This document shows, in pieces, positions 1 through 11,872 of a stretch of DNA of 64,000 nt; position 1 is the stretch's first letter; every line of letters begins with the position of its first letter. The notes under the pieces are model-generated. The model saw only the letters and a program-made list of their open reading frames with translations, was not told where the DNA came from and searched no databases. Origin of the DNA: Sabellastarte sp. h YS-2021 (taxonomy: Eukaryota > Annelida > Polychaeta > Sabellida > Sabellidae); NCBI GenBank assembly GCA_964017235.1, contig OZ024931.1:102380221-102444220 (forward strand). The letters run 5' to 3'. The translations under genes and the position numbers were made by a program.

Positions 1-254
1 TTACATTTAGAGTATTTTGTTCCAATATGTTGTGCAGCTACTTTCTCCACAGCTACAACATGGTCAGTAGTTTGTAAGTGTATCTCCATAGCTAAGTGAG
101 TAAGAGCTACTTTGTCAATTCTTAATGATAACCGTAATGAGTAAATGGCTTATATCTTCAGAAGTATTGCAGCTACACAATTTCTCTCAAATATGTTGTT
201 CATCTATTTTTTACCCGACAGTCCATGGTGTCCGGATGGGCGGGCGGGCGGGCA

Positions 255-585
255 GGCGGCGGGAAAAAGTTTGTCCAGACTGTATCTCACAAACCGTAAG
301 GTGTAGGGAGTTGGTACTTGGTAGGGACATTCGTTAGGATGTGTAGGTGTGCAACGTCATGGTCTGACCCTGATTTGACCTTTGACCTTGCCGCAGTGAC
401 CTTGAGTTTGAAGATCTTGTCTAAGCTATATCTGGGAAACCGTAAGGTGTCGCAAGTTGATACTTGGTAGGAACATTGGTTAGGGGATGTAGGTGTGCAA
501 CGTCATGGTCTGACCTTGATTTGACCCTTGACCTGGCCATAGTGACCTTGACCTATAAAATCTTGTCTGGGCTATTTAATGCGCG
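255..585 (-). repeat. Two copies of a ~140-bp satellite, reverse orientation
   Basis: About two head-to-tail units of roughly 143 bp, each with an AAACCGTAAGGTGT core and alternating TGACCTTGA words. The same unit occurs in the opposite orientation at 23.5-24.05 kb and 43.87-44.6 kb. No coding potential is visible; short open frames here are chance. Confidence 0.75.
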
Positions 586-604
586 GCAGGAGATACACAC
601 CGCG

Positions 605-1085
605 GCAGTGGTCTTGTTACTTATATATTTGCCACAGATGGTCCATCAATGGTCCACCCACTATGTAAGTAGTACATGACCCATGATGGGCACCCAGTGG
701 GCCACTGGTGGCAAATATTTTTTTAGTGAATGTTAAAGAAAGATATTTTCATTTTTTTCCTTTTGAGATAATTTTGTTTTTTGATGAAACCTAAAACTAT
801 AAAAGATTTTTTTTTGTCTGACACATGCTACTATAATCTGTAAGAGCTATACTTAGTTGGTGGACCAATGGTGGTCCTCTGGTGGCTATACCTCAAGCTC
901 TTCTGAACGGCATTTGTTTTGACAGATCTTGAAAAGAGACTGTCTTGGCTTAAATTCATTTGTTTTAAGTGAATTATTTTCCGAGTTGTTGTTTTGATTT
1001 GCCACTGGTGGTCCATCAGTGGTCCACTTTCTGCCTGAATGGTTCACATACTGTTGATCCACCAGTGGCCCACAGATGCCAAAGT
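605..1085 (+). repeat. Left copy of a ~0.5-kb duplicated block with CCACTGGTGG words
   Basis: This stretch (a 'gccacagatggtccatcaa' start, a T-rich middle and a 'ctataagagctatac'-like segment) recurs in the same order at about 1650-2100. Within it lie degenerate, partly self-complementary words of the type CCACTGGTGGNCCA. Copies differ by many substitutions and small indels, so the duplication is old. Confidence 0.7.
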
Positions 1086-1089
1086 AATT

Positions 1090-1225
1090 GTTTATTTATT
1101 TTATTTATTTATTTGGGGTTTTACGTCGCTTTCAACACTGTACAGGTTATATCACGACGGGTAGTTGGAAGGGTAGAGGAAACCAGTACATAGAGTTCGC
1201 TAGGGTTCTGTACTGTAAACTGCCA
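1090..1225 (-). mobile_element. SINE 3' fragment (minus orientation)
   Basis: On the minus strand it reads through a 'tgatataacctgtacagtg' segment and 'tgttgaaagcgacgtaaaa' and ends in a (TAAA)n-like tail. The same tail occurs on the longer SINE at 21.65-21.88 kb and in diverged form at 26.6-26.8 kb. The tRNA-like head is missing here. Confidence 0.7.
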
Positions 1226-1649
1226 AAGTAATTGGATACTTTATGTATTTGTGTGGCCACGGTTGACTATGGATGGCAAAATATAGCTAGTCGGCCACCA
1301 CTGAGCCACTGCTGGACCACTGACTGCATTTTCTAAAATATTTTTAAAGCATTATAAACTACTTCCTAGCAACCTCAAATATTGTTTTTGACATATTATT
1401 TAACAATATTCAATGTTAAAAACATATTATTTCAAAAAATAAAAATATTCCATGGCCCACCAATTACCAAAGTTAGTGGTTGTAGCTCAGGGACCAGCCT
1501 ATGCCCACTGGTGTAAAATTCTGGGAAAAATTAGATAAAATGTGCTTTTCCTTTCACTAAACATAAGTGTCATTTATATAAACAAACCTATTCTGTACTC
1601 CTTAATTTTGCTCAGTCAGTCTTTCCTCCACTTTATTACTTTATATATG

Positions 1650-2100
1650 GCTTGCTTATATATTTGCCACATTGGTCCATCAATGGCCCACCCACTACAT
1701 AAATGGGCCACTGGTTGCATATATTTTATTTTTAGTGAATGTTAAATAAAGATATCTTCATTATTTCCATTTGATATAATTTTGTGTTTTAATGCAACCT
1801 AAAATTATCCCCATTTTTTTTTATCTGACACCTGCAACTATGATCTATAAGAGCTATACTTATTGGTGGGCCAGTGTCTGCTGAACAGCATTTGTTTTGA
1901 CAGACCTTGAAAAAATAATGCCTTTCCTTAAACTCATTTGGTTTATGTGAATTACTCATTATGTGAGTTGCTGTTTTAAATTTTATTACACAAAAAAATT
2001 GTAAGATTTCCCACTGGTGGTCCACCAGTGGTATACTTTCTGCCTGAATGGTACACATACTGTTGGTCCAATGGTGGCCCACAGATGGCAAAGTAATTGG
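1650..2100 (+). repeat. Right copy of the ~0.5-kb duplicated block
   Basis: Pairs with 605-1085 at an offset of about 1.03 kb. The order of landmarks is the same: short CCATCAATGG-type words, 'tagtgaatgtta', a T-run, then 'gtggtccaccagtgg'. The interval 2100-2900 holds only AT-rich sequence with scattered words of the same type; I see no gene there. Confidence 0.65.
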
Positions 2101-2929
2101 ATATGTTATGTATGTGTGTGTATATCAATGAGGCACCGACATTTTTAAATAACAGATGTTACATCTCTGCATTGACATGATTAATATATATTTCTATTTT
2201 TCCCACTCTTGTGCCACAAATTACCATTGGGAGCCCACTAACTATATCATTGATATATAAGCTATGATCGATGGGCCACTGATGGGAATTTTCTAATTTT
2301 CACCCGGATTTTAGATCGAATCAATAAAATCATCTGAAACTTATACAGAAGAGTTAACAGAAATGAAAGTTTCCCCTGTAAACAAACCATAAATCATGTA
2401 CGGGTGAAAAATATGTTATTAAATCAAAACCATATTAATTGGGATTGAGGTGTAGCCACCACTGGACTACCCTTGGTCCACTATTACCCTTGAAATATAT
2501 TTCCCATCAGTGGCTGAATTACCCTTGCCAACAAAGGCTTGCCAACCAAAACTAGGCTGCCTAGGTTGGGCCAACAGTGGGCCAATGGTGGCTTTTTATT
2601 CAAGATGGCAGCGAGCAATAATAGGGGATTTTGAGACATTTTTAACTAACTATTTAACAATTTTAGACATAAAAATAACATTCTCATAAATTCACAATAA
2701 GAAAAGTTGTTTCTGAACATTATAATTTTCTTATTTGATTATGGAACATATCATCCTAAGATACTGTTCCACCATTGTTTATGTTTGGTCATGTTACTTA
2801 TCAGGGATTCCCTTAACTAAAATCCACTCACAATCTGTCAATTATTTGCTTTTTGTTAAACAATGGCCACATAACTTCATGCTGCAATCTGATTCGCTGA
2901 TGCCATAGTGGTAGTAAAATTTTACATGT

Positions 2930-3420
2930 GGCTTCCCAATGTCAGACTGACATAGCATCCGCTGGCCAAAAAGCCGGCAATGGCTGCCAATGTTGGACCG
3001 ACGGATATGCCAATGTTGGGCCAACGTCTGCATGCTATCTGAGTTGTTGGCTAATGAAGGTGATCCACTGGTGTACCAATAGAAAAGCTTATCATTGGCT
3101 GCCGACAGTGGGCCACTGATGGACCACCAGTAAACCTTATTGTTGGTTGCCAGCAGTGGACCACTGTCTATCAGCTGGTCACGCCACCAGAGAACCACCA
3201 TAAAAGTTGATGGCACCCAACAGTGGGCCACTAGTGGACCACCAGTCAACCTTGTTGGCTACTGAAGGTGGACCACCGGTGAACCAATAGAAAAGCTTAT
3301 CATTGGCTGCCGACAGTGGGCCACTGATGGACCACCAGTAAACCTTATTGTCGGCTGCCAATGGTGAACCACTGTCTACCAGCTGGTCACACCAAAGGGT
3401 TAGCCACCAGCTACAGCCAA
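2930..3420 (+). repeat. Tandem ~210-bp repeat rich in CCACTGATGGACCACC words
   Basis: A segment starting 'gaaaagcttatcattggct' at about 3081 recurs at about 3291 with few changes. Internally it consists of degenerate short repeats such as GGCCACTGATGGACCACC. A reverse-orientation copy of the same material is at 28.78-29.13 kb. The short open frames over this interval are repeat artefacts. Confidence 0.75.
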
Positions 3421-3469
3421 TATCGGACTGACAGCTATGCCACTGATGGGCCAGTGGTGGCCCTACCGA

Positions 3470-4075
3470 GTCTCGCTATCTGGGGTACCCTTGATGGCTA
3501 CAGGTCAGCCATTGAAGACAAACTTGGAAACTCGCCCATTAGTTTCAGCAAAGATGAGAATCTCACTCATCTCCTGGATAGCTTCCACAGAGACAGACCC
3601 AAATGTCAGAAGAACATCTCCTCTTGGAACCTTTCCCTGGTGCTGCACCAGCTGACAAAGGCCCCCTTTGAACCCAAAGGAGGCTTCTTCGAAGTACTTT
3701 ACTGTCAAGACTGTCTTCCTCTTAGTTTTGGGTTCAGGCAAACGCAGGATATCCATGCTTGGCTAAGTAAGAACATCAGACACCAGTCAGACTGGTCCAA
3801 GATGATTCTAGCCCTGGCCCCAACTCCGGATCTCACTCATGAGAGATCAGGTGGCCCTCGTCTTACATCAGGTTAAAGCTCATGATGGGGCATTTGCTGC
3901 TTCTAAGGCCTTCCAGTCAGGAATTTCCTTAGAGCAGATCTTTTCAGCCTGCCATTGGAAGTCACATTATACGTTACCTTAGTTCTATTTGAAGGATGTG
4001 GCTTGGGCTGATTCAAATCTTTTCCATTTGGGGCCAGTGGAGGCTGCTCAGCAGATCCACCAATAGCTCCAGGAC
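3470..4075 (+). pseudogene. DIRS-type tyrosine recombinase relic
   Basis: Translated plus-strand pieces closely match the C-terminal recombinase of the intact DIRS element at 50.3-51.3 kb. They include DGYRSAIEDKLG, LLDSFHRDRPK, SLVLHQLTKAPFEP, then in other frames the H-D-[R lost] box, ACHWKSH and FYLKDVAWADS. The coding frame is broken by deletions in the middle (most of the segment between the first catalytic Arg and the His-x-x-Arg box is gone), by frameshifts, and by a stop before the catalytic Tyr region. In the recombinase family the Arg/His/Arg/His/Tyr set is required for strand exchange, so this copy is dead. It is followed downstream by DIRS 3' non-coding and terminal sequence. Confidence 0.85.
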
Positions 4076-4079
4076 TAAG

Positions 4080-4400
4080 GAGATGTGTATACATTTACAT
4101 AGTGTATATAAGTTTGTATATAATAAACTGTGACATGCTTCCTCCCTCTGGGACTGAACTCGCACCTCTCTTCCCCTACCTGAGAGCATATCTGTAAAAA
4201 AGGGAGAACAACATTGGTACACTGCCTGTGACTGGATCACCAATAACCAAAATTTAGCACTGTCTGAAGCCCCGGTTGGAGTCCCTAGTAACTTACCCAC
4301 CTATCAAGCGGTAGTTTTTCAGCAACTGTCCATTGGGTAGTATGTATTAACTCAATAAAATTGCAAATTTAATGAGTAAATACCCTACCCAATGAAAAGG
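4080..4400 (+). mobile_element. DIRS 3' non-coding region and internal palindrome
   Basis: The sequence after the recombinase relic matches the region downstream of the recombinase in the intact minus-strand element (rc of 50.04-50.28 kb), including a 'gggactgaactc' word. At 4328-4392 a near-palindrome has arms CATTGGGTAG and CTACCCAATG around an A/T-rich centre. The same arms recur at other DIRS ends in this window. Confidence 0.65.
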
Positions 4401-4439
4401 CAAGGCCCTCCCAAACGAAGCCACTATCAGCTTACTAGG

Positions 4440-4650
4440 GGTCTAAATAGGTTTAGACAATGAAAAAGATGCCTTGACATCACACTGTCTACACAGGAAC
4501 GAAGTATAGTGCACCACCTGGTGAATGCACACTCATGACCGGTGCTTTACACAGGGCGGCTTTTTCAGTCATTTGGCGGGCCGTTCGCCCCAACTGGTAT
4601 AGCAGTTATCTATTGGGTAGGGTATTAACTTATGAAAACTTAATTTGCTT
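4440..4650 (+). mobile_element. DIRS terminal repeat block, copy 1
   Basis: A ~200-bp block with landmarks AAAAGATGCC, CACACTGTCTA, a short GTGAATGCACA segment, then TTTGGCGGGCCG and ATTGGGTAGG. It recurs at 49.2-49.4 (reverse), 55.73-55.95 and 57.08-57.27 kb. The two ends of each block are imperfectly complementary, so each can fold back. Its position next to DIRS coding remnants supports a terminal-repeat identity. Confidence 0.75.
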
Positions 4651-4799
4651 ACTAAATTTGCAATTTAACCTGTGTATGAGGCGCATGAAAAATGTAAAGT
4701 TGACCAAAAAATGAAAAAAATGGTTTGTTAAAAAAATGAAAGAAAAAAACAGTTTATAATAATTGTGAATCCCAAAAATTTGGTGCTACAAAAACTATC

Positions 4800-5130
4800 C
4801 AGTAAATCCCTGTGGCATGAGGGAGGGCCTGTCTGTGGATATGGTGGCATCTAGTCGGTACAATCTTGTTCTAAATGAGCTCACTAAAGCACCCTTTGAG
4901 CCTATGAAACTTCTAACCCTAAAAACAGCTTTCTTGCTAGCTCTGGCATGAATGCCTGTGGGCGTGACAGGTGGCCTGTCTGATGATTTGTTGGCAACGA
5001 GTCTGTACAATCTAGTTCTATATGACCCTATTAAAGAACCCTTTGAGCATGTAAAACATCTAACCCTAAAAGCAGCTTTCTTGCTAGCCCTGGCCTTTGC
5101 CAAATGCAGCAGTGAAATCTACACCTGGGT
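4800..5130 (+). pseudogene. Tandemly duplicated recombinase fragment of a second DIRS relic
   Basis: Two successive ~160-bp segments each encode the recombinase core stretch resembling [SR]YNLVLxELTKAPFEP...LLTLKTAFLLALA, the helix before the first catalytic Arg. The second copy runs on to SEIYTW, equivalent to the Arg-box in the intact element, with Cys-Ser-Ser replacing the Arg pair. The duplication shows internal rearrangement of this relic. Confidence 0.7.
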
Positions 5131-5229
5131 TCGAAAAAAATTGTTCAATTTAGGCCAGTGGGAAAAGATAGCAGCAGTCATTATATGCTCATTTTTCTTG
5201 AGTTTTCCCAATCACAAGCGCCCAACCAA

Positions 5230-6600
5230 GATAGCACGCCCAGATGGTAAGCTTAATTGTAGCTTACAAAAGCTACGTTTAATTGAAATTTTCAAATTCT
5301 CAGTACCTGCTAACAAAAATAGCAAGGATAAAAAGGACAAGGCAGATAAATCTGAGAAAGGAGATAAATTAGTGGATCTGTCACTGTTATCCGACATACT
5401 GACACTGACATCTCGGATTCTGTGAGTGTTTCTCCTGTCAAAGCTGGTGGCAAACCCCCAGATCAATCCACATCTAATGAATTCAAGATCAGTTATCATC
5501 CTGCTTCACAAGGCTTGAGGCTGTTCTAGCTGCTGTTGGTGCTCTCGCTTGACAACCGCCTGTTTTCTCGCCTGTCAAAGCTGGAGTCTCTCATCACCCA
5601 GCAGTGCTCCTTTCATTCTGCAACCTACTCCCCTCACTAATGTAGCCATGTCGGCTAGTCAAAGAGCTCCTCATGCAGACTTTGACATTCCCAACTGGAT
5701 TGGTTTCCCATTGGAACCCAACTTCCAACATTTACTTTTCCTGCCAGTTTCTCTCTTTCAGGGTGCTGAAGGCAGACTTCATCTTCTCTTTCTTTCCAGT
5801 AAATTCAGCCGTTTCGGCTGGCTACCTGCTAGAGTCACAAATTTTCATCCAGGCATCAGCTGCAAATGCTACAGGTCAGGTTAGCCATCACCACCCTCCT
5901 TATTAGGCCTTCTTTACAGGTCCTGTCTTCATTCAGGCTTCAGTTACCAGTGCTACCAGCTCAGATAGCAACTTTCTCAGGCCTTCAGCTCCAGCCCAGT
6001 CCACTCTGACCACTTTTCTGTCGCAAGCAATTTGGAAGTTAATCCCTAGACCAAAGGTGACCAAGGATATAACTCTCCTCATTAATGTCTACCCAGACTG
6101 GGACTCAGAACAGGAATCACATTCTCACTCAGACCGGGCCACTGTATCTTATAAATATTTGCAAGAAGACCCCCCATTTCAGGGGCTGACCCTACTGACA
6201 CTGAAGCCTTTCGTTCAGAGGATCAGAGTTACAGAGAAACTGTTCACTGTATCAGTTCCTTCATGAAGTGGCCCTTCACCCCAGCAGACGACTGTGTCTG
6301 CTCCAAGGGCTGGTGACCAGTTTGTCAAACTACCCAAATTGCAGGCTAGGTGGTATGCTGTGAACCCAGGACCTTATCCTCTGTTACTAGGGCAGGAAAA
6401 TCAGTGAACAAGTCAGGAGACACTTCTACACTTAACAGTGACCAGAATCTCTAAGACTTTTGCTGATGTATCACTCCATCTACCAAGAAACAATGTAGAA
6501 ATGTCAAAAGCCTCTGAAGGAATCTACAGTGGTCTGCAATCAGGCTACTGAATTCAACAGATGTATCAACAAATTCAAGACGAAGTTCAGGATAACCTAA
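5230..6600 (+). pseudogene. DIRS gag-like ORF1 relic (divergent family)
   Basis: Conceptual translations in shifting frames match, in order, the 713-residue ORF1 of the intact DIRS element. First comes a Lys/Asp-rich and Ser/Asp-rich N-terminal part, then SYRETVxxISSFMKW, then DQFVKLPKLQARWY (intact: DHFLRPPKPQTKWY), then VVCNQATEFNRCI (intact: VVCNQSASFNRCL). Stops and frameshifts are frequent. Divergence from the intact element is much greater than in the 3.5-kb relic, so this is an older or different DIRS lineage. No RT coding follows directly; the next recognisable domain is the RNase H end. Confidence 0.75.
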
Positions 6601-6699
6601 GACTTTCATTCGATGAATTAGGCAAGGGAAATTCCTCCTGAGGGCAGAGAAAGCCCATTAAAATCAGTGTCAAAATCAAATAGTGTTAATTGGCATGGA

Positions 6700-7060
6700 A
6701 AATTTAACACTAGAAGCTTACAACAACAACAGGAAGGAACCCACTTCTCACAGAAATGTTCTTTCCACTTAAGACAAATCCCAGGCTGCCTAAATGTAAT
6801 TGCCAATTCTCTGTTCAGATGGGCTCAGGTGCAGTCAACAGAGTGGTCATGCACCCTTAAGTGTTCTGTCAGATCTTTTAAAAGTGGCTCACTCCAGAGG
6901 TGGACCTATTTGCCAAACATCTAAACCACAATTACCACTGTACCAGATCAACATAACTGGTCGGGTGTCATAGCGTATACCCTCCAACTGCTCTTAAAAG
7001 AGACGTCAGTGCTGTTGTTTCACAATAGTAATAACATTGGCTGGCCAGACATGCTTTGTT
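6700..7060 (+). pseudogene. DIRS RNase H end and post-RNase H linker relic
   Basis: The frame around 6760-6850 reads HLRQIPGCLNVIANSLFRW, equivalent to HIPGRLNVIADKLSRLGQ at the end of RNase H in the intact element. It is followed by VDLFAKHLN (intact IDLFATRFN) and a YPPTAL match to YAYPPTAIL. The reverse transcriptase that should precede it is absent, so a deletion joined gag to RNase H. Confidence 0.8.
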
Positions 7061-7399
7061 TTTTTACCTCGTGCAGTTCTCGATAGAAGTTCAATTACCA
7101 GTTTCTTCAGCCTTCCTCAAACACCCAATGGGAAAAGTGTTTCACAACAACCCACAATATGTAAAACTTCATGTTTTGTAAATTGCTGCTCCTAAAAAGA
7201 CTTCAACAAGGACTATCTATCGATCAAGTGGACCATATTTCAAAAGTAATTTAGCGAAAATTCTTTGGACCTCTCTAATTAATCACCTATAAAATAAGTC
7301 TCAGACTTTTTGGTGCGTTTGTACCAGGACTTGTCAACCATAGGCAGCTACAAGTGTGTCATCATTGAGTACTTGTGACCCATGCATCTCCACTTATCT

Positions 7400-8110
7400 C
7401 AAAAATTCAGAATTAAATTAACTGCTCGCTACTTTTCACAAGGACAGACCCAAAAACTGCTAGAAATACCCAGATAGAATCTTTCTATTCTATTAAACAA
7501 ATTTACTAATAAAATCTAAGAACCCATGAAAGACAGACATCAAACATCTGGCCCTTAAAACAGCTTGCTCTGTTGCTCTGACCTCCAGACAGCATTGCAG
7601 TGAAATTCACATCTGTGTCTCAAAGTGTCAAAATTAGTTGATGGGAAAACATGGCTGTCTTGCCTTCTTCAGATCAAAGAAGCGACTAACTAAGGAATGC
7701 ATGAGCATGTCCCCAGAAATTATCCTACCTTAACTACTTTACTTGACAAACAATTTAAAGAAGACGGGACTCTGTCCATTGTGTGCCCTGAGATATTGTT
7801 TGGATTGCACTCAAGATCTGAGAGGTGACAGATCTCTCCTATTTATTTCATTTAAAGGGTCATTGTGGTGAATATTAGGTCAGCTACCCTGTCTAAAACG
7901 GACTATTCTTGTGCTACAGACAGACCAACGAGCCATAAATTTGGTCCAGGTCAAGACATATGACATCCGAGCCTTCACAGCCTCAAACACATTTTATGAT
8001 GGAGTATCAATAGGCCAGCTCATGCAGGCATGTCAGTGGAAGATGTACAGCATGTTCATCAATTTTGACTCAAAGACTTGACCTGGTCAGATAATAATAA
8101 CATGTACCTG
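7400..8110 (+). pseudogene. DIRS tyrosine recombinase relic (divergent family)
   Basis: Pieces in several frames line up with the intact recombinase: FHKDRPK, LALKTACSVAL, SEIHICVSK, LCPLCALRYCLDCTQDLR, then TYDIRAFTASNTF (His of the His-x-x-Arg box is Tyr here) and ACQWKMYSMF. Together with 5230-7060 it forms one decayed plus-strand DIRS element of about 2.9 kb lacking RT. Confidence 0.8.
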
Positions 8111-9170
8111 CGTCTACTATTGGTACCTCAAGTTACTTTCCCCACAGAAAAATTATTCCTGAGGGAAAAAAGAAAGGGAGGGGCTCAGCAGCCAAGTCTT
8201 CCAGAGTCTAACTACCATGGAACATCATGTACCTAGAATACCAATAACGGCATGTCTGATAAGAGTGTTGTATTACTCTATAGAGTCTTTGTAGGGTATA
8301 ACTGAATATTTATTCACCAAGATAACCCGCATTCAAAAAAGCAGACTTGCAGGCTAAATTAATCAGTAAGATAGTGAAGCCCTTGTGGGTTTATAATTTC
8401 AATGGTGATTTAAAGGACTCGCCCTCTTAAAAATTCAGATATCCAGAAGGTACTTGTACTGTCTTGTCATGTGTAGCTCATTTAATTAAATAATTTGGCA
8501 ATGATCCAGTACCTTCTTAGCTTATACACTGTATTTGGAGACTCAAACTATAATTTAGGCTTCTAAATAGGCTAATTTGTAAATAATAATGTATCATTAG
8601 GGAAAAAGTTCAAATGCCTAAACAGTTTCAGCTGTAAAAATCCTTCTGTCTAGTGGTTAGATTCAGCAATAAATCTCAGATAGTAAGCTATTGTTGCGCA
8701 ATAAAATTAAATGTTATTATAAGCTGCAGCCTTGTAAATCTGTCAGCGAGGAGAGTCTGCCCTTACCTCTCTGGTGTATTACAGCTGAGGGATAAAGTCA
8801 AAACTTATAAATTGAAACAGGAAGAACACCCTATATAACTATCTATCACTATCTTGTTCACCTCAGCCTGCCAGTGCCATCTTGTACCTTGACTCAGTCA
8901 TTATGAACTTGTTTGTTTCTTGAGTTAGTTGAGTCATGTGGGGTCTCCCAAGATAAGCAATGAGTGCCAGATGGTAAACTGGTGGCTTATAAAAGTTACA
9001 TTCAACAATAAGAATTTATTTCGATTTTGTGCATATGTTTAAAAATGTTCTACATTGCTTCAATAGTTGGCACACTGACAAATGTAAGGTATTTTGCTAA
9101 ACAAAGGTGACAGCCCTTTTATAATTGAGATAGGGGTCTGCTTCTTATTTCTTGGTTTTATTAGAAAAGC
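8111..9170. other. No gene seen
   Basis: AT-rich sequence downstream of the DIRS relic. I see no convincing coding region, tRNA-like promoter or internal repeat; the first part may be diverged 3' non-coding sequence of the relic. Confidence 0.5.
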
Positions 9171-9420
9171 TTCAGTCTACACCAAGATGTTCTTGGGTTA
9201 TCACCAACAACGACTTTCATAAAGTAAAAGTCCCCAATGTCGAAAAAGTCCAAGTTACTTCGTGAGCCCGACACCAAGATCCTCTAGTGATCTCAGCAAC
9301 ACCAACTTCCTTGGAAAAGTCTGAGTTACTCTGTAAGCCCTAGGCTAAGATATTCACTTGAGGTCAGCATTACAAATTATCATAAAGGAAAAGTCCAAGT
9401 TACATGGTTATTTCAAGGCC
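9170..9420 (+). repeat. Degenerate ~95-bp tandem repeat, about 3 units
   Basis: Words of the type 'aaaagtccaagttac' and 'caccaagat' recur about every 90-100 bp, with considerable divergence. No coding signal. Confidence 0.55.
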
Positions 9421-9639
9421 ATGCAAGATCTCCCGCCATCAACAAAAGCATGGCCACGTACATGGGGTCTTTACTACTAAAACTAATCCCTAATCAGGAT
9501 CCAACTCCCTTGCAGGAAATACAAGAAGATCATTTGTGACACGTTCTGTACTCTTTCATGAGTAGTTCTTGGCTCTGAAGTCAGATGAATGAAACCTTTT
9601 CTTACTCACTTGACTTTGACACTTAGGATTCGATTCTAC

Positions 9640-9865
9640 TTCTCTATTGCCTGAGGCCACAGCTGGAAGGAATCCTGTTTTGAAAGTTACATGTTTGAAT
9701 TCTGCCTCTTCCAAAGTTCAAAGTTCTGGTTTTACATCCCGTTCAACAGCCAGGGTCATATTGGGACAGTTCCTCAGCTTCTGGGAGTCGAACCCACACA
9801 TAGGTGACTGCTTGCGATTAGATGCCAAACTTGCAAACCACTAGGCCACTGAGGACCTATCTTCC
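9640..9865 (-). mobile_element. tRNA-headed SINE-like element (minus)
   Basis: On the minus strand, TGGCCTAGTGG (A-box-like) is followed about 45 bp later by GGGTTCGACTCCC (B-box), the internal RNA polymerase III promoter of a tRNA-derived SINE. The intervening segment resembles that at 10.72 kb, so both may be one family. It is not a functional tRNA: I cannot form a good acceptor stem or anticodon arm. Confidence 0.6.
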
Positions 9866-10715
9866 TCCTCCATGGGTTAAAATAATTTTATAAGTTCATT
9901 TAGCACAACAGATGGATTCAACTTGGGTGTATTCCTGGCACTTGAATCAATCCTTTGGACAACCTGTTAGAGCTTAACTAACTCAGAACTCAGAGATATA
10001 TATAGCGATCTAAAGGTCCTGAGCAGTCTCTGAGAGCAGTCCTATAAACCTGGATTGTTGCAGGGCTCATGTTCAACTCCTAACACAGATGCATTAAGAA
10101 GTCTGAGACTTGCTTTAAATGTATTTTGTAGAAGACCGCTAAGATGGCTGATGTAGTGTTGAGCAGTATTTGAGAACACTTGAATTCAATGGAATTTCTG
10201 CTGACGGTTGTCCTAGGTCTCAGAACCAGGGCATACTTGGTCAGCTGGGTACTATAGCTTGTGTGAAACATTTGCACTGTCGTAGTATTATACCAGTTTG
10301 GGGGTACGTGTGTGCTGGTCCTGTTGTAAATATGAACTGCATATCATTTAACCGATTGTGCTTTTTATGTTTCTTTCTTTTACATTAAAGTTGAAACAAT
10401 AAAGACATGAATGTATAGTATGTATCATTATATATAGTTAGAAAGTATTCATAAATGTATTCGAATCCATTATGAAATAGAAAGCATTCATTATTGAACA
10501 CTTGTAAAAGTATTTGTCCCAGGCCTGGTGCTGGTAGGCCTGACATATTAATGTTCAAAGCATTTATTCCCAAAGCATGGTATGTGGATACATATACAGT
10601 AACAGATTGGAAGTGTGAGAAACAGATCCAATTGGGGAGTGAACCACTTTTTTACAGTTTCTTGAACACTTGCGTGGTGCAGAATTGATTTGGACAGAGG
10701 ATCTGCAATTACATT
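9866..10715. other. No gene seen
   Basis: AT-rich sequence with only short chance open frames and no recognised repeat. Confidence 0.5.
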
Positions 10716-10717
10716 TT

Positions 10718-10870
10718 GACACCCTGGGATGTGGCCCAGTGGTTAGCAGGTTTGGCATCTAATCAAAGGCTGACACTTTTGTGTGGGTTCGACTCCCACA
10801 AGGGATGAATGTGGGCCTGTCCCAACATGAAACTGGCTGTTGAACAAGACATAAAACCCCAACTTTGAAC
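10718..10870 (+). mobile_element. tRNA-headed SINE (plus)
   Basis: A-box-like TGGCCCAGTGG and a perfect B-box GGTTCGACTCC about 50 bp downstream, followed by 'acaagacataaaacccc', a tail type common in mollusc SINEs. It matches the reverse-oriented copy near 9.7 kb. A C-run (10957-10967) lies further downstream. Confidence 0.7.
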
Positions 10871-11870
10871 TTTGACCTGACACATAGTGAGACTTGTATC
10901 TGTGTCATCAGCTCAAAATTTTCCACAGAAGAGTGTAAATATCCCATGAATGAGTCCCCCCCCCCTCCTATTTAATTAAGCTACTTCTGAGTTTTCTTTA
11001 GCAGCTAATATTGTTATTCTGACACTTATTTTGGACTGTTTTTGGTTAAAAACACTTTTCATTTCTAAAATTAGTGACTTAATCTAAATTTAACAAAAGA
11101 TCATTATCTGAGTCCTGATTTCAGTAAGCACACCAGTCTACATCTGAGGCATCTGTAAACATTCTAGCAATGTGCTTTACAGATGAAGGTCTACACTTTC
11201 CACTTCATTTGTGGAATCTGCCACCAGTCCAAATGAACCGTCATTGTGTCCTCTCAGGGAAGAAGTTTGCACAGCATCTGGAAAAAATTCTTAAGATGTA
11301 ATTGAAAGGGTCTTGTGTGTAAGGGTTACCCTCTGGAACAAATATCTCAGTCGATGTTGACAATTCAGTTACGGAAATAAAACAATTTGCAGTCAAAGCA
11401 TACTTTTTTTTATTCTGAGGAGTAATATTTGTAAATAGTCATCCCTCTTGTGTTGACTTACACAAAGGCTGAGTATGGTGGTTAGTTGTATCTCACTAGT
11501 GAAAACTCTGAGTTGGGGTCGACTATGATTATGTATGATTACTTTTTTATTATCCATCCCAGAATTTTGTTAAGTTTACTATTGTCTTTGTATTGTGGGA
11601 AGCCTCCTCTTGAGACTGTATTCTTAACATCTAGTTGTCAAAATAATGCTGAAGCCTGGTCTCTCTTTATGACAACATAAGTTTTATTTCTAGTCTATCA
11701 TTGTGAACACAGTCCGAAGGGCATGGACCTGAGTTGGTGTAATTTGAACTGAGGCCAAACCTGGGGTTCTTTTTGAACTTTCATGAAAGGATATGTGTAG
11801 GCATATGACAGGGATACTGATTGAAAGAGAAAGAGGTCAAGCACCACAGAGAATGCCAGGGGATAATCAA
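10871..11870. other. No gene seen
   Basis: AT-rich, no long open frame and no recognised repeat. Confidence 0.5.
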
Positions 11871-11872
11871 GA

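Noticed and set aside
10718..10800. tRNA gene
   Set aside because: A and B boxes are present, but no proper acceptor stem and anticodon loop could be drawn, and a SINE-type tail follows.
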